Shown piece by piece: positions 47,000-56,149 of a stretch of 64,000 nt of DNA; positions within the stretch are counted from its first letter, which is position 1; each line of letters opens with the position of its first letter. The DNA comes from Lachnospiraceae bacterium. Lineage in GTDB: Bacteria; Bacillota; Clostridia; Lachnospirales; Lachnospiraceae. The position numbers were made by a program, and so were the translations under genes. A model generated the notes under the pieces. It saw only the letters and a program-made list of their open reading frames with translations, ran no database searches and had not been told where the DNA came from. The DNA lies in contig JAAVHZ010000068.1 of the NCBI GenBank assembly GCA_014799465.1, positions 108,869-172,868 of the forward strand, in the 5' to 3' direction.

Positions 47000-48106
47000 T
47001 TATAATTGTACAACATGATATTTGGTTTTGAGGGAATTTAATGTTGTTTTATATGAAATGTAATTTTCCTTCTGCAACCTTCCTAACACTATTCCGGGAT
47101 GAATATCAATACTTTTAGCAAAATTTACAATATCATATTTGCTAAATTGGGTGTGTTGCTTTACAAACTCATTATAGTTACTTTCGGGTATCAGCATATT
47201 CTGTGAGAAGCTGTCAGCATCTTCTTCAAGCCTTTGCATAAGTTCGTCTTGTTCTAATATATCATTTTCCTCGCTTATGATAAGAATCTTTACTCTTTGT
47301 TGTAATACATGACCTAATTCGTGAAATAAAGAGAACCAAAATGTATCAGCATATTTTCTACGGTCATTAATAGCTAAGATAACCTTTTCTTTGCTTATCC
47401 ATTTTACAGCACCGTTAACTCCGCAGTTTTTCAGGTTTGGAAGTAATACTAACGCAACTCCGCATGAAGCAAGTTTGCTTTTTAGTTCAGGATAAAATAT
47501 ATCAGGAGATTGCGTTGTCATTTTTCTTATATCAGGCAGTATGCTTTTTAATTTCTTTATATTAAAGTCATCCACATCTATGTTGTTTCCTATGTTAATT
47601 GCTGTTTGAATCCATGCATTAGCGTTTATAACATTTATATCCTGAATCTGAGCAACGGCAGTTCTGCATTGAACTAAAAAATCATGTCGTTTCAGTACAT
47701 CTAAGGACGAAACTTTAAAATATTTCTGTAGTTCCCTTACCTTTTCTGTAGATTTTCTTGCCTGTTTTACTAATTTGAGATTAACCCCAAAATTGTAATC
47801 GATATATTTTATTAGTTCACATTGTTCATCTTCAAGAATACGTTTTTCTATCTCCAGCTTTTTTGAAATAAAAGTTTTATTCAAATTAAGCCACATATCT
47901 ATTGTTGTACCAAATACAATTGACAGTTTTAATGCCATCTCATCAGATAAGTTGCATTTTCCGTTAATCAAATCACTGATATTTTTGCCCGAAGAACCTA
48001 ATCTTTTAGCCAGTTCATCCTGTGTCATTCCTAATTCGTCAATTAAGTCTTTTATATAATATCCGGGATGAAATGCAATCAATTCTTTATATATAATTTT
48101 ATTCAT
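47000..48106 (-). CDS. HigA-type antitoxin with HTH and ImmA/IrrE-like metallopeptidase domain
   Basis: The 368-residue protein has an N-terminal XRE helix-turn-helix (MTQDELAKRLGSSGKNISDLINGK) and a C-terminal peptidase-like domain with HEXXH in SLFHELGHVLQQ at about residue 267 and a downstream acidic segment (EEDADSFSQNMLIPESNY). Such proteins normally follow a HigB/RelE-family toxin. Here the toxin gene is only a fragment (48099-48287) whose stop overlaps this start, so the antitoxin appears orphaned. GGAGGTG precedes the start. Confidence 0.88.
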   Translation of the reverse strand: MNKIIYKELIAFHPGYYIKDLIDELGMTQDELAKRLGSSGKNISDLINGKCNLSDEMALKLSIVFGTTIDMWLNLNKTFISKKLEIEKRILEDEQCELIKYIDYNFGVNLKLVKQARKSTEKVRELQKYFKVSSLDVLKRHDFLVQCRTAVAQIQDINVINANAWIQTAINIGNNIDVDDFNIKKLKSILPDIRKMTTQSPDIFYPELKSKLASCGVALVLLPNLKNCGVNGAVKWISKEKVILAINDRRKYADTFWFSLFHELGHVLQQRVKILIISEENDILEQDELMQRLEEDADSFSQNMLIPESNYNEFVKQHTQFSKYDIVNFAKSIDIHPGIVLGRLQKENYISYKTTLNSLKTKYHVVQL

Positions 48107-48287
48107 AATGATTTGACACCTCCAATATTAATACAATTTTTGTGGACTTATACATAACGTTTATATCTTTTTCTTTCCATTTATTACCATTATCATCTAA
48201 TGGAGTGATAATTAGTCTATATCCTAATCTGCGTCCAAGATCCAAAGCGTATTCACCTTTTCTTTTACCAATTCTTATAAGGAAATC
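48099..48287 (-). pseudogene. 3' fragment of a HigB/RelE-family toxin gene
   Basis: On the minus strand an open stretch of 62 codons reads GKRKGEYALDLGRRLGYRL, then TPLDDNGNKWKEKDINVMY and STKIVLILEVSNHYE before a stop that overlaps the antitoxin start. This is the C-terminal half of RelE/ParE-type toxins that pair with HigA. A stop codon lies right upstream, and 35 bases further the repeated element begins, so insertion or deletion removed the N-terminal half. Confidence 0.75.
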
Positions 48288-48360
48288 CTACTTTCCATAG
48301 ACACAGGATTTTTTACAGCCTCTAACAGGTGGGCAGTGTTATCCGTTCTACATAGATGTA

Positions 48361-49319
48361 TTATAATAGAATATTAATATTTCGTTTTGTGTATTCATCT
48401 GCCGATTCTTCCATCAGATTGTATTGTTCCATAATTAATAATTTTATTTTACTGTCTGTATAATTTTCCTTCCGTAACAATATTATTGTACTTTCAATGC
48501 CTTGATTCAAAGCTCGTTTAATGCCATTTTCCATAATGCCTTTAGCTAAATTACACATAACATTCACCTCCCTGTTTAAATCTTCCATCATAGGTATATT
48601 ATATTCGGTTTCTATAACTTTTTTCTTTTTGTCTGCAATGGACAATACGTTTAACAGCCTGTGCAGCTTTGAATCCCCTTTTTTGTCTGATAGGTTTTTT
48701 GAAAGGCAGACTGTTATTACGCTTATCAGGTCAAGTCTTGACTTGTTTTTTGGAAAATTACCAATAGTATTTTTCTGTGCAAACGAATATTCTGTTATGG
48801 TGTCTCTGGCATATTTCGGTGAATCAATGCAGAGCCATATGGAATATACTTTTTTATTTTATCATAGTCGGAGTTCTCAAATTCTGTTCCGTATTGGGAC
48901 GAAATCATCCTTGCACCATTGTATAATCCTCTTGTTATAATGTCATATCCTGGATAGTAGTCTTTCTGGGCTTCCATATCTATGATAAGTTTTATCATTG
49001 ATTTTCTGTCAGGGGTAAGGACAAAAAAACGTATATCATATGTAACTTTCCCTTCGTTCAGAACTCTGTCTTCTTTGGATATTCCTGTAATTTTAGGATT
49101 CAATGTTTCACTTGGAAAAACAGAAATTTCAGATATCTGCGGTGTTTCTTCTATCAGCAAAACCACATCTTCCGGAGCACAATCCTTTAATTCCGATACC
49201 ATGCTACAGAGAATGTGTGCAAGAATGATTTTTTCTGACAGAAGGTTTTTTGCTTTACAGTCATATGCTCCCTCTGCACCAGCAGCATGAATAATTCGTG
49301 ACAGCTCTGTTTCAATCAT
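48361..49319 (-). pseudogene. Rpn-family nuclease/putative transposase, frameshifted copy
   Basis: The first 160 codons match the intact copy at 61301-62263 (MIETELSRIIHAAGAEGAYD; FFVLTPDRKSMIKLIIDMEAQ). One base is lost near 48850, where copy 2 has CC before six Ts and this copy has a single C, so the frame shifts after DYDKIKK. A 12-base deletion near 48650 and a 4-base loss near the C-terminus add to the damage. The C-terminal part (ETEYNIPMMEDLNREV) is still open in another frame. Confidence 0.85.
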
Positions 49320-49439
49320 CTGTATTCCGCCTTATTATAAAGATTTCTCCCCAGTTCGTAAATTATCCCTTTAGTTAACCTGCTATAGTAGTTTTATTCA
49401 TAAAACAATCATATCACATATTAACATAAGGTCAACATA

Positions 49440-49919
49440 TAATATGTAGAGAACGGCTTTTGAGTAATCAAGGTATAAGCAACAGTGAAGATATAAATGA
49501 AAAATTTTATATATATCTTGATGTAGGAAGTTTTTTCACGATTATAATTCTTTTTTTCTGTGCTGCATTTATCTGGGGATATACGAGTGTCAGGGATGGA
49601 AAAGGAGTAGAACAGAGTTGTAAACTATATTCAGCAGTACTTGAAAATAATATTTGCAATATCCTGTGCTCTGTCGTTACTTATATGTGTTTTGCACTAT
49701 GGGGAGTAAATTTACCAAAACTGAATTTTTCTAAAAACCGGAATTACTGGCTTATAAAGTATCTTTGCATTTTATCAGGAGTGCTGAAGTCCAATGAGAA
49801 ATATTATATTTCTAATAGTAAGTAAGTATTGTCTTCTTTGTGTACGATAGCTGCTTGCATATTTTTTTCCAAAAGTTATGGTATTGGTTTAATGTTGGCA
49901 GCAGAGTACATATCTTTTT
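49440..49919 (+). other. Decayed coding sequence shared by both element copies
   Basis: A reading frame from 49460 to 49825 (with SNQGISNSEDINEKFYIYLD and NYWLIKYLCILSGVLKSNEKYY) aligns with broken frames at 62400-62760 in copy 2. Indels between the copies break the frame, so it is probably not a functional gene. No family was recognised. Confidence 0.3.
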
Positions 49920-50310
49920 TATTAATGTCCGTTATGTCCGCTTGACGGAGCTTTTAAATGAACTGGCAGTTGTGCATGGCGATGGGACATTAGAAAAGTA
50001 ATCAAGGCGTTTCAGAAGACAAACCTTTTAATTTTGGATGAATTCCTGTTAAGTACGATGTCCACAAAACAGACCTGCAAACTTTTGAAAATCATCAAAG
50101 TACGAAGTGTAAAGAACTCTGTTATCTTCTGTACACAGTTTGAGCCAAAAGGATAGTACACCTATATCGTAAGTTATTGTGATGCAACCATCTGCGAAGC
50201 CATTATTGACCTGATTATGTATAATTTTTACAAAGTGATGATTGACAGTCGTGTATCTATGAGGAACATCATGGCATTAAAGCTTCATGAAAAGGAGCTG
50301 TCAATGACTG
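49920..50310 (+). pseudogene. IS21-type istB (ATP-binding transposition helper) remnant
   Basis: Translation across two frames gives VRYVRLTELLNELAVVHGDG, then after a frameshift near 50000 TNLLILDEFLLSTMSTKQTC, VRSVKNSVIFCTQFEPKG, a stop, and CDATICEAIIDLIMYNFYKV. This matches the Walker B and C-terminal part of IstB. The N-terminal part and istA are missing. In copy 2 most of this stretch is deleted. Confidence 0.7.
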
Positions 50311-50900
50311 ATTATTGTGCCTTCAGCAAAATAATAAATGTATCAAGTGGAGGGATTATGATTTAACTCGTTGCGAACTGGAAGAAGCCGATGGGCTGTG
50401 TCATGGTAACTGGATAGAACTCCAGCATCAACGAAGCTGCATAGAACAGTTGCAGATGCTTCTAACAGAACATGAAATTGAGATTCCACCCGAGTACTAA
50501 TCTATAAATAACTGCACTCTGCTCCAGAAAGGTATGCACTGCTTTTCCAGAAAAGGGTGCTCGTTTTAAACGGAATATCCCAAAGTACAGAAAATGCGGT
50601 AACTAATCGATGCTAAGCACCATTAACAACTATTGCAAGAATAATTTAGGATTAGTAGTTCATTTTGAAATAAAATATAGATTTTAATTGGTATTACATA
50701 ATTCCACATAACCTTTATTGTACTTATAAGATTATTTTGATTGCATTAGAATTATTAATTGTTTTAGTGTTGATGATTGTTTCTTTATGAAGAAGGAAAT
50801 CGTTCTGCAAGCAACGAGCAAAGTCAGGTATGCTTGAATTTGGTCAGTGCTATATTGAAAGTTTGATAATATATTAAATGGGTTTATGTGAGATATTTTT
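50311..50900 (+). other. Decayed sequence including a 61-codon frame
   Basis: The frame at 50315-50500 contains CIKWRDYDLTRCELEEADG and RSCIEQLQMLLTEHEIEIPP. The counterpart in copy 2 is interrupted by stops. I do not recognise it. The remaining bases to 50900 show no gene. Confidence 0.25.
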
Positions 50901-50917
50901 ACTGTATCTCATATATT

Positions 50918-50992
50918 TGTCGAATTTTGTCGATTTGTGTCGATGAATTGTTGTAATATTATGTTGGAATAATACAAATTATGGTATATAAT
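50918..50992 (+). promoter_or_regulatory. Promoter preceded by three phased Spo0A-box-like motifs (copy 1)
   Basis: TGTCGAA, TGTCGAT and TGTCGAT start at 50918, 50928 and 50938, exactly 10 bp apart. The Spo0A box consensus is TGTCGAA. Then TTGGAA (50964-50969) and TATAAT (50987-50992) form a promoter with a 17-base spacer. The whole arrangement is kept in copy 2. The downstream transcript is unassigned. Confidence 0.6.
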
Positions 50993-51072
50993 GAAATGCA
51001 TAGATGATATTAAAGACTTATAAATAGTAAGATGTAGGTGAAAGTGACGGAGATGATTAAGGTATTTGAAGT

Positions 51073-51168
51073 ATAATTAAAAGTTATCCGTTTAAAATTA
51101 AATTGATAAGATAATTGAAGATTATCTGGCGGAGATTTAGAGTATTTCAATGTAGGATAATTGGGGAT
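51073..51168 (+). repeat. Left 96-bp inverted repeat of the 6.1-kb island
   Basis: This arm matches the reverse complement of 57095-57190 at 94 of 96 positions. It contains a perfect dyad AGATAAT-TGAAG-ATTATCT (51109-51127), and its ends are weakly inverted (AGTTATCC near one end, GGATAATT near the other). The first 20 bases also occur with three changes at the right end of element copy 2 (63717-63736). Confidence 0.9.
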
Positions 51169-51199
51169 ATTACTTTAAATTTTACTGCAAAGACACACA

Positions 51200-51930
51200 G
51201 CTTTAATCAGTTTTTGTGATACGCTTTAGTCTAGCTGGCTTTACTTCTTCATTAAAGAAAAAGTCATACAAGAAACTGCCACGCATTCATGACCTAATTG
51301 ATCACGAATCACTTGTACGGAACTGCTTATGTGCCGTGAGGATTATGAACTCGTCCACATTTTCGACGGCTTCATTGGTGCTGAAACAGATTTGAATATA
51401 AGAGGGCAACAGGATACCATTACTAGCTAGCTTTCAAAGTAAGGATCATACAATTGAAATCAATAGGTTTGTTGTCGAATAGTATACTCAAAACCATCTA
51501 AATGGGGAACATCGTAGCTCTCCTGATGTGGGTTTGAAAGACAGTCCCAAAACTGCCAATACATTTTTAGGTGACATGTATCTGTGAACTATGATTCAAA
51601 TTATATCTCCAAGTGAGAGTGCTTATATAGGAAAGTCCATTGTTGGCATTATTCCAGAACCCATCAGCTCGCTGAGTCACTCTTGTGCCTGAGGCTTATA
51701 AAATGGACAATGGTCGGCTTTAAGCTTCGAGAGACATTCGGGGTAAAGCTCCAATAAAATCGTTTCGTGTCTTGCATGTGCAAAGTCCAAGGCAGTCGAG
51801 GACCCGACATAGCCTGCGTCGATAACAGTCATTCTCATAGCGTTTACCATACTGACTGCATATCTGCTGACACAAACGGAGCTGAAAGAGTGCGGACATG
51901 TGGTCGCATTTCCTTCAAAATTTAGAAATA
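51200..51930 (-). pseudogene. Remnant of a UDP-glucose/nucleotide-sugar dehydrogenase gene
   Basis: On the minus strand the frame near 51850-51620 reads MRMTVIDAGYVGSSTALDFA, then KLKADHCPFYKPQAQE, a stop and LSELMGSGIMPTMDF. This resembles the Rossmann N-terminus of UDP-glucose 6-dehydrogenases with a damaged glycine motif. Further on (51410-51300) CFSTNEAVENVDEFIILTAH resembles the C-terminal domain. The central part is deleted and stops are frequent. It has the same orientation as the two glycosyltransferases, as in a former polysaccharide cluster. Confidence 0.5.
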
Positions 51931-52042
51931 AACAAACTGTAGAAAAGTAGGGTTGAATTCTATCTGCTTAGCGTAAGCACCCGCTTTTCCACAGTTGATC
52001 CAAACAACTTATTATGATTGACTGATGTGGGTGAAATAGAAA

Positions 52043-55000
52043 ATGGAAATAGCTTGGAGAAAAATAGAAGGAGGGTTTCGTGGATTTGAAAAGCTTGCTC
52101 TGTTATTTGCGGAAGAGCAATTTCCAAACCCCTCTTGGGAAAAGACTGGCGAAACCCGTGATGGGAATACAGACGCAATTGCATATGTATTTGGATACCA
52201 GTCGAATGAAAGACAGCAGGCACAGTGGTGGATGGAAGCGAAATACTCTACGGAACAGACCCTTGTTACCAGATATCGGTTGGATGCTACAATTGTCAGT
52301 GCTATATTGGCTGGAAATGTAAAAAAAGTTATTTTTGTAACGAATATCGCAATCCGTGCGAAAACGATCATTGATATACGCAACGCGCTCACAAAAGCAA
52401 CGTCTTGCCATGATATTCAGTTTTGTACCAAGCCTATTTTAGAAAACTGGCTGTGTAAAAATCCGTCCATTTATCAAAATTTTTTCCCGCCTCTGGCACC
52501 AGGCGAAGTGTTAGAGCAATCTGAGAACATGTATCTTACACAAGAAATAGATTTTTACCAACGAAGCTCGGATTCTGTGGCTTTTGCAGAGCCTTGCAAG
52601 ATTCTGTACGGCAATGAACGCTATATCGGTCATTTTTCTGTATACTGTGAAAATGATAGAATCGTAACTTTGCGCAAAAACCGATGTTGCCGAGGCATCT
52701 CATTAAGCGGAAAACATACCTTTGAACTTCATCCTGGTGACAATCCGATTAAATTTGAAATTGTCCTTTCCTCGAAATTACCAGATGAAAGTTCATTTTA
52801 CTTTTTATTGGACAATGTTGAGGTATTTCCAGCCAACTTTATCCATTTTTCTCCTCAGTCCAGTGTGCACCACGAATTACCGGGTCAAAAAGAGATTATG
52901 GGGAATATCCGAAAAGCACTAAAACGATTTTTAAGGAAGAATCACTGCGTGTACAGTGCGATTTCAGCGGCAAGCGGTAGCGGTAAGACCGAAATGCTGG
53001 AGCAACTAGTGTCTGACCCAGTTCTGGCTGATGAGTATCTATTTTATCGTTCGTTTTCTTTTTCAGATACGGACAACAGTTTGCTACTCGTTGACTTCAT
53101 CCTCTTTTTGCTGTTCCCCTATTTAGCTCCTGACGAGATTGATGCAAACTACCTAGGTTGCTTAGAAAGTGAGCATACAATCGAGCGAGTCCATAAACTA
53201 ATCCAACTGCGACATAACTACAATGCGTTGGTCGATTTTTTGATACAGGAATGTATTCCAGAAGATTTCTTGCCACACAGCATGAGGGTAAATGCACGCA
53301 TTGTCTATCTGGACAATGTGCACAGTCTGTCTGATTCGTTGTTCTTTTTCTTCAAAAAGCTATTGGTCGAACTCCAAAAACGAAAAGTTCCCGTTTACAT
53401 GGTGATAACGGTGGATGAGAGCACCCTTGGTCAGGAGCGTTGGACAGATTTGGCTTCTCACTGCGACATAGAGGTCTATCGTTTCCAACTCTCCATTGAA
53501 GACATCATCGCTGTGATGGGAGGATCGTTACAGGTAAAGGAAACCACAAAAAATCTTCTGCAGTCAGGTAGCCTAACTGCGGTCGAGTTGTTTGCATTTG
53601 CACAGTATGTTTCATTGGAATCGAATGTAATCGAAACAACTGAGCAATTATTAGCCGCAGTGCGAATTTTTCAGTATAGTGATGTTTTGGAGAAAGACAC
53701 AAGGGCAAAGTTTATCAAACTGTTTGATCGATATCCCGAATGTCGTGCCTTATGCGACACCGTTTTTTTCTCCTATACTCCAGTTCAGATATCTGGAACT
53801 CCTACACCAGGGCTGACCGCTTTGCTTGAAAACAATCTGGTACGGTATGACTTATATAACCACCTAACTCCGCGCAATGAAGCTATTCGTGAGTGTTACT
53901 GTAGCCATTTTAACATCTGCGTGCAACAGGATGACGCATTTATCTCGAAGGAAGACCGTCTACGAGCGGTTCTAGAAAACGAACGCTCTCCAGCGGTATT
54001 GTGTCAAGCGGCACAAGAGATTATTGCACTGTCCAATAAGAAACAATACAATTCTGTCATCTATATTGGAAAAACACAGTTTGAACACGAGGCATCACGA
54101 CATATATTGGAGGGCAGGATAATGAATCGCACACTGTTCTTGCAGATGTACTTTTCCTATTCTTATGCCGCTCACATGCAAAGCAACGTGAAAGATCCGC
54201 GAGCGCATTTTGAGCGGATTATTACCCGATGCAAAGAAAGTGTGGATAAGCAATTGCTCAAGCTCTGTCTGCGTGCACAGTGGGAGCTTGTAAACAGTGA
54301 TTTTGAAAATATTCGCTATTATAAGGTGTTAGAAGATGTTCAGGCGGGAATCGCAACATTAAAAAAGATGAAGCAATATGGTTTTTTCGTAGGAGCTATC
54401 AATACCCAATTAAAATTTCATGATTTCATGGCAATCAAAAGCTTTGTGGAATCGGAATTGGGCAAGGTGGTCGTGGTCAATCAATATAGTCAGGAAGTAC
54501 AGGACAGTAGGAAGTACAGATTTATAGATCGGTATTACAATACAAAAATACGGCTCGCATTGACAAGGATTGCGGTCAATACGTGGGAAAGCTATCATGC
54601 ACTTGAAGAAGGGATAAGATATTTTAAAGAACACTATGACGAAAATCATAAAATGTATCTATTTGGAGAATTCTCACGCCTATACTATGACATGGTGCTT
54701 GAAAATCATCCGGCTCTTATAGGAGAACTGACCAAAATTCATGAAGAAATGAAATCACAGCAACATAATAACTATCGTAAACGGAATTTTGCGATGGCAA
54801 CCTATTATTATTGGATAGGAGATATTGAAACAGGCAGTCGGTATCTGTTCTCTGAAATATTTATGATACGGAACCTAGCCCAACGTGCAACAGGCTTCTA
54901 TCACGAGACGATGGCACTCCACAAGCTACGAAACAATGAGCCTCAGCAAGCAATTCAGTCACTGCGGCAGGCACAAGAGGTTTTCGCCGCAGTAGAATCA

Positions 55001-55132
55001 TATGCCCAAATTCCAGAGCATAACATCTCCGTCCTTGAGACAACGTCAGTGGAGAAAATTATGATTCAATTTTGGAGAGGTGCCCCTTTTCTGCCAGACA
55101 CCTACTATCTCGACCTTAGGATTACTTGGTAG
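52043..55132 (+). CDS. PD-(D/E)XK nuclease-STAND-like NTPase-helical repeat protein, candidate antiviral (Avs-like) sensor
   Basis: The protein has 1029 residues. Residues 10-160 look like an Mrr-type restriction endonuclease fold: FRGFEKLALLFAEEQF, D44 in RDGNTDAIAY, E65 and K67 in WWMEAKYS, then KKVIFVTNIAI. Residues about 165-285 are strand-rich and unassigned. An NTPase follows with Walker A ASGSGKTEM at about 308-315 and a Walker B-like RIVYLDNVHSL at about 420 (DN rather than DE). From about 600 to 1000 the sequence is helical with TPR-like Tyr/Ala pairs. This order (nuclease effector, NTPase, helical sensor) is that of antiviral STAND proteins. It is intact, alone on the plus strand, visibly less AT-rich than the chromosome around it, and starts without a strong ribosome binding site. 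Confidence 0.8.
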   Translation: MEIAWRKIEGGFRGFEKLALLFAEEQFPNPSWEKTGETRDGNTDAIAYVFGYQSNERQQAQWWMEAKYSTEQTLVTRYRLDATIVSAILAGNVKKVIFVTNIAIRAKTIIDIRNALTKATSCHDIQFCTKPILENWLCKNPSIYQNFFPPLAPGEVLEQSENMYLTQEIDFYQRSSDSVAFAEPCKILYGNERYIGHFSVYCENDRIVTLRKNRCCRGISLSGKHTFELHPGDNPIKFEIVLSSKLPDESSFYFLLDNVEVFPANFIHFSPQSSVHHELPGQKEIMGNIRKALKRFLRKNHCVYSAISAASGSGKTEMLEQLVSDPVLADEYLFYRSFSFSDTDNSLLLVDFILFLLFPYLAPDEIDANYLGCLESEHTIERVHKLIQLRHNYNALVDFLIQECIPEDFLPHSMRVNARIVYLDNVHSLSDSLFFFFKKLLVELQKRKVPVYMVITVDESTLGQERWTDLASHCDIEVYRFQLSIEDIIAVMGGSLQVKETTKNLLQSGSLTAVELFAFAQYVSLESNVIETTEQLLAAVRIFQYSDVLEKDTRAKFIKLFDRYPECRALCDTVFFSYTPVQISGTPTPGLTALLENNLVRYDLYNHLTPRNEAIRECYCSHFNICVQQDDAFISKEDRLRAVLENERSPAVLCQAAQEIIALSNKKQYNSVIYIGKTQFEHEASRHILEGRIMNRTLFLQMYFSYSYAAHMQSNVKDPRAHFERIITRCKESVDKQLLKLCLRAQWELVNSDFENIRYYKVLEDVQAGIATLKKMKQYGFFVGAINTQLKFHDFMAIKSFVESELGKVVVVNQYSQEVQDSRKYRFIDRYYNTKIRLALTRIAVNTWESYHALEEGIRYFKEHYDENHKMYLFGEFSRLYYDMVLENHPALIGELTKIHEEMKSQQHNNYRKRNFAMATYYYWIGDIETGSRYLFSEIFMIRNLAQRATGFYHETMALHKLRNNEPQQAIQSLRQAQEVFAAVESYAQIPEHNISVLETTSVEKIMIQFWRGAPFLPDTYYLDLRITW

Positions 55133-55145
55133 AGGCAAACTGCTA

Positions 55146-56132
55146 TTAGTATAACGTTGTGTCATGAATATCTGGCTGCAAATGCCGGCGGATTGTCTCT
55201 GCATCCAAAAAATCCAACCATTCTTCCACTGATACAGCGTCAAGGCATTGCTCTAACATCTGTTGGATATACTTCTTTTTGAGAGTCTCGTTGGGCACGT
55301 ATTCAAATATTTCTTGGATAACCAAGTCAAATAGGAAAATACACTTCCGATAGAAACTGTCCTTATAAGTTTCAAATTGGTTCATGTCCACAAAATATTT
55401 TCGAAGCGTTCGGCAACAATTGCCAAAATCCTGTATATGCTTAACATTGAACGACTGAATAATTGAGCCTTTCCTTCTGAAATGGTGATATGTAACATTC
55501 GGAATGCAGTTGATTTTTGCCGCACGCAAAAAAGTGAAGATGGAAAACATAGTTCCTTGATAGTATACACCCTCCTCAAACCGTGCGTTAATCCTTTGCA
55601 GAAAATCATGGCGATAAATCTTATTCATACAGGCCGATGCCACTTTGATGCCAATATCATCATAATCTCCACACATGGCATGAATGGCTATTTCAGGATC
55701 TAGGGCATAGTGTTGACTGTAGCGGCACATATAGGTTTCGTCATCCTTATATCTGAATGGAAACTCCCTTTTCATTGATACCATGACAATATCAGCGGTC
55801 GTTTTATCCAAATGTTCGCAAACATGCTCATAAAAATTCAGGTCGACCCAATCATCGCTGTCGCAGAAGGAAATATACTGCCCCTGTGCAATGTCCAACC
55901 CTAGATTTCGACATGCACCAGGACCTAGGCTGACTTCGTTGTGCAAATAGACCAATTTCTGTGTATGACCATAGCGGTTTAAAAAGCCAGAAATGTCTTG
56001 CGACGAGGCATCGTCAACAATAATGATTTCAATATCACCACAGGTTTGTGCCAACAAAGAGTCGCAGCACTTTTTAAAATAGGGAAGGGTATCTTTCAAC
56101 GGGATAATGATACTAACACGCGGCTGTTTCAT
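55146..56132 (-). CDS. Family 2 glycosyltransferase
   Basis: The 328-residue GT-A protein starts with VSIIIPLKDTLPYFKKCCDSLLAQT and IEIIIVDDASSQD. It has the sugar-nucleotide/metal motif SFCDSDDW at about residue 90-97 and an acceptor region ending in a helical tail. It probably adds a sugar to a surface polysaccharide. It lies 18 bases after the other glycosyltransferase gene on the same strand and is convergent with the STAND-like gene, whose stop is only 13 bases away. GGAGG precedes the start. Confidence 0.9.
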   Translation of the reverse strand: MKQPRVSIIIPLKDTLPYFKKCCDSLLAQTCGDIEIIIVDDASSQDISGFLNRYGHTQKLVYLHNEVSLGPGACRNLGLDIAQGQYISFCDSDDWVDLNFYEHVCEHLDKTTADIVMVSMKREFPFRYKDDETYMCRYSQHYALDPEIAIHAMCGDYDDIGIKVASACMNKIYRHDFLQRINARFEEGVYYQGTMFSIFTFLRAAKINCIPNVTYHHFRRKGSIIQSFNVKHIQDFGNCCRTLRKYFVDMNQFETYKDSFYRKCIFLFDLVIQEIFEYVPNETLKKKYIQQMLEQCLDAVSVEEWLDFLDAETIRRHLQPDIHDTTLY

Positions 56133-56149
56133 TTGTATTCCTCCAATCT

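Larger units (their letters stand above)
48323..51095. mobile_element. Repeated element, copy 1 (related copy at 61250-63735)
   Basis: Sequence similarity to the second copy runs from TAACAGGTGGGCAGTG at the left to TATTTGAAGTATAATT and AGTTATCCGTT at the right, with mixed substitutions and indels. Both copies carry GTTATCCGTT or GCTATCCGTT near both ends (here 48338-48347 and 51083-51092). Contents are a broken rpn-type nuclease gene on the minus strand, an IS21 istB remnant, other decayed coding sequence, and a conserved promoter. Copy 1 keeps about 280 bases of the istB region absent from copy 2. The element type is not recognised. Confidence 0.7.

Noticed and set aside
50918..50944. Plasmid-type iterons or a CRISPR array
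   Set aside because: There are only three 6-7-base motifs at 10-bp spacing, with no rep gene, no spacers and no cas genes. The match to Spo0A boxes with a promoter just downstream explains it better.
52043..55132. LuxR/MalT-type transcription activator
   Set aside because: There is no HTH at the C-terminus, while a PD-(D/E)XK nuclease-like domain is at the N-terminus.
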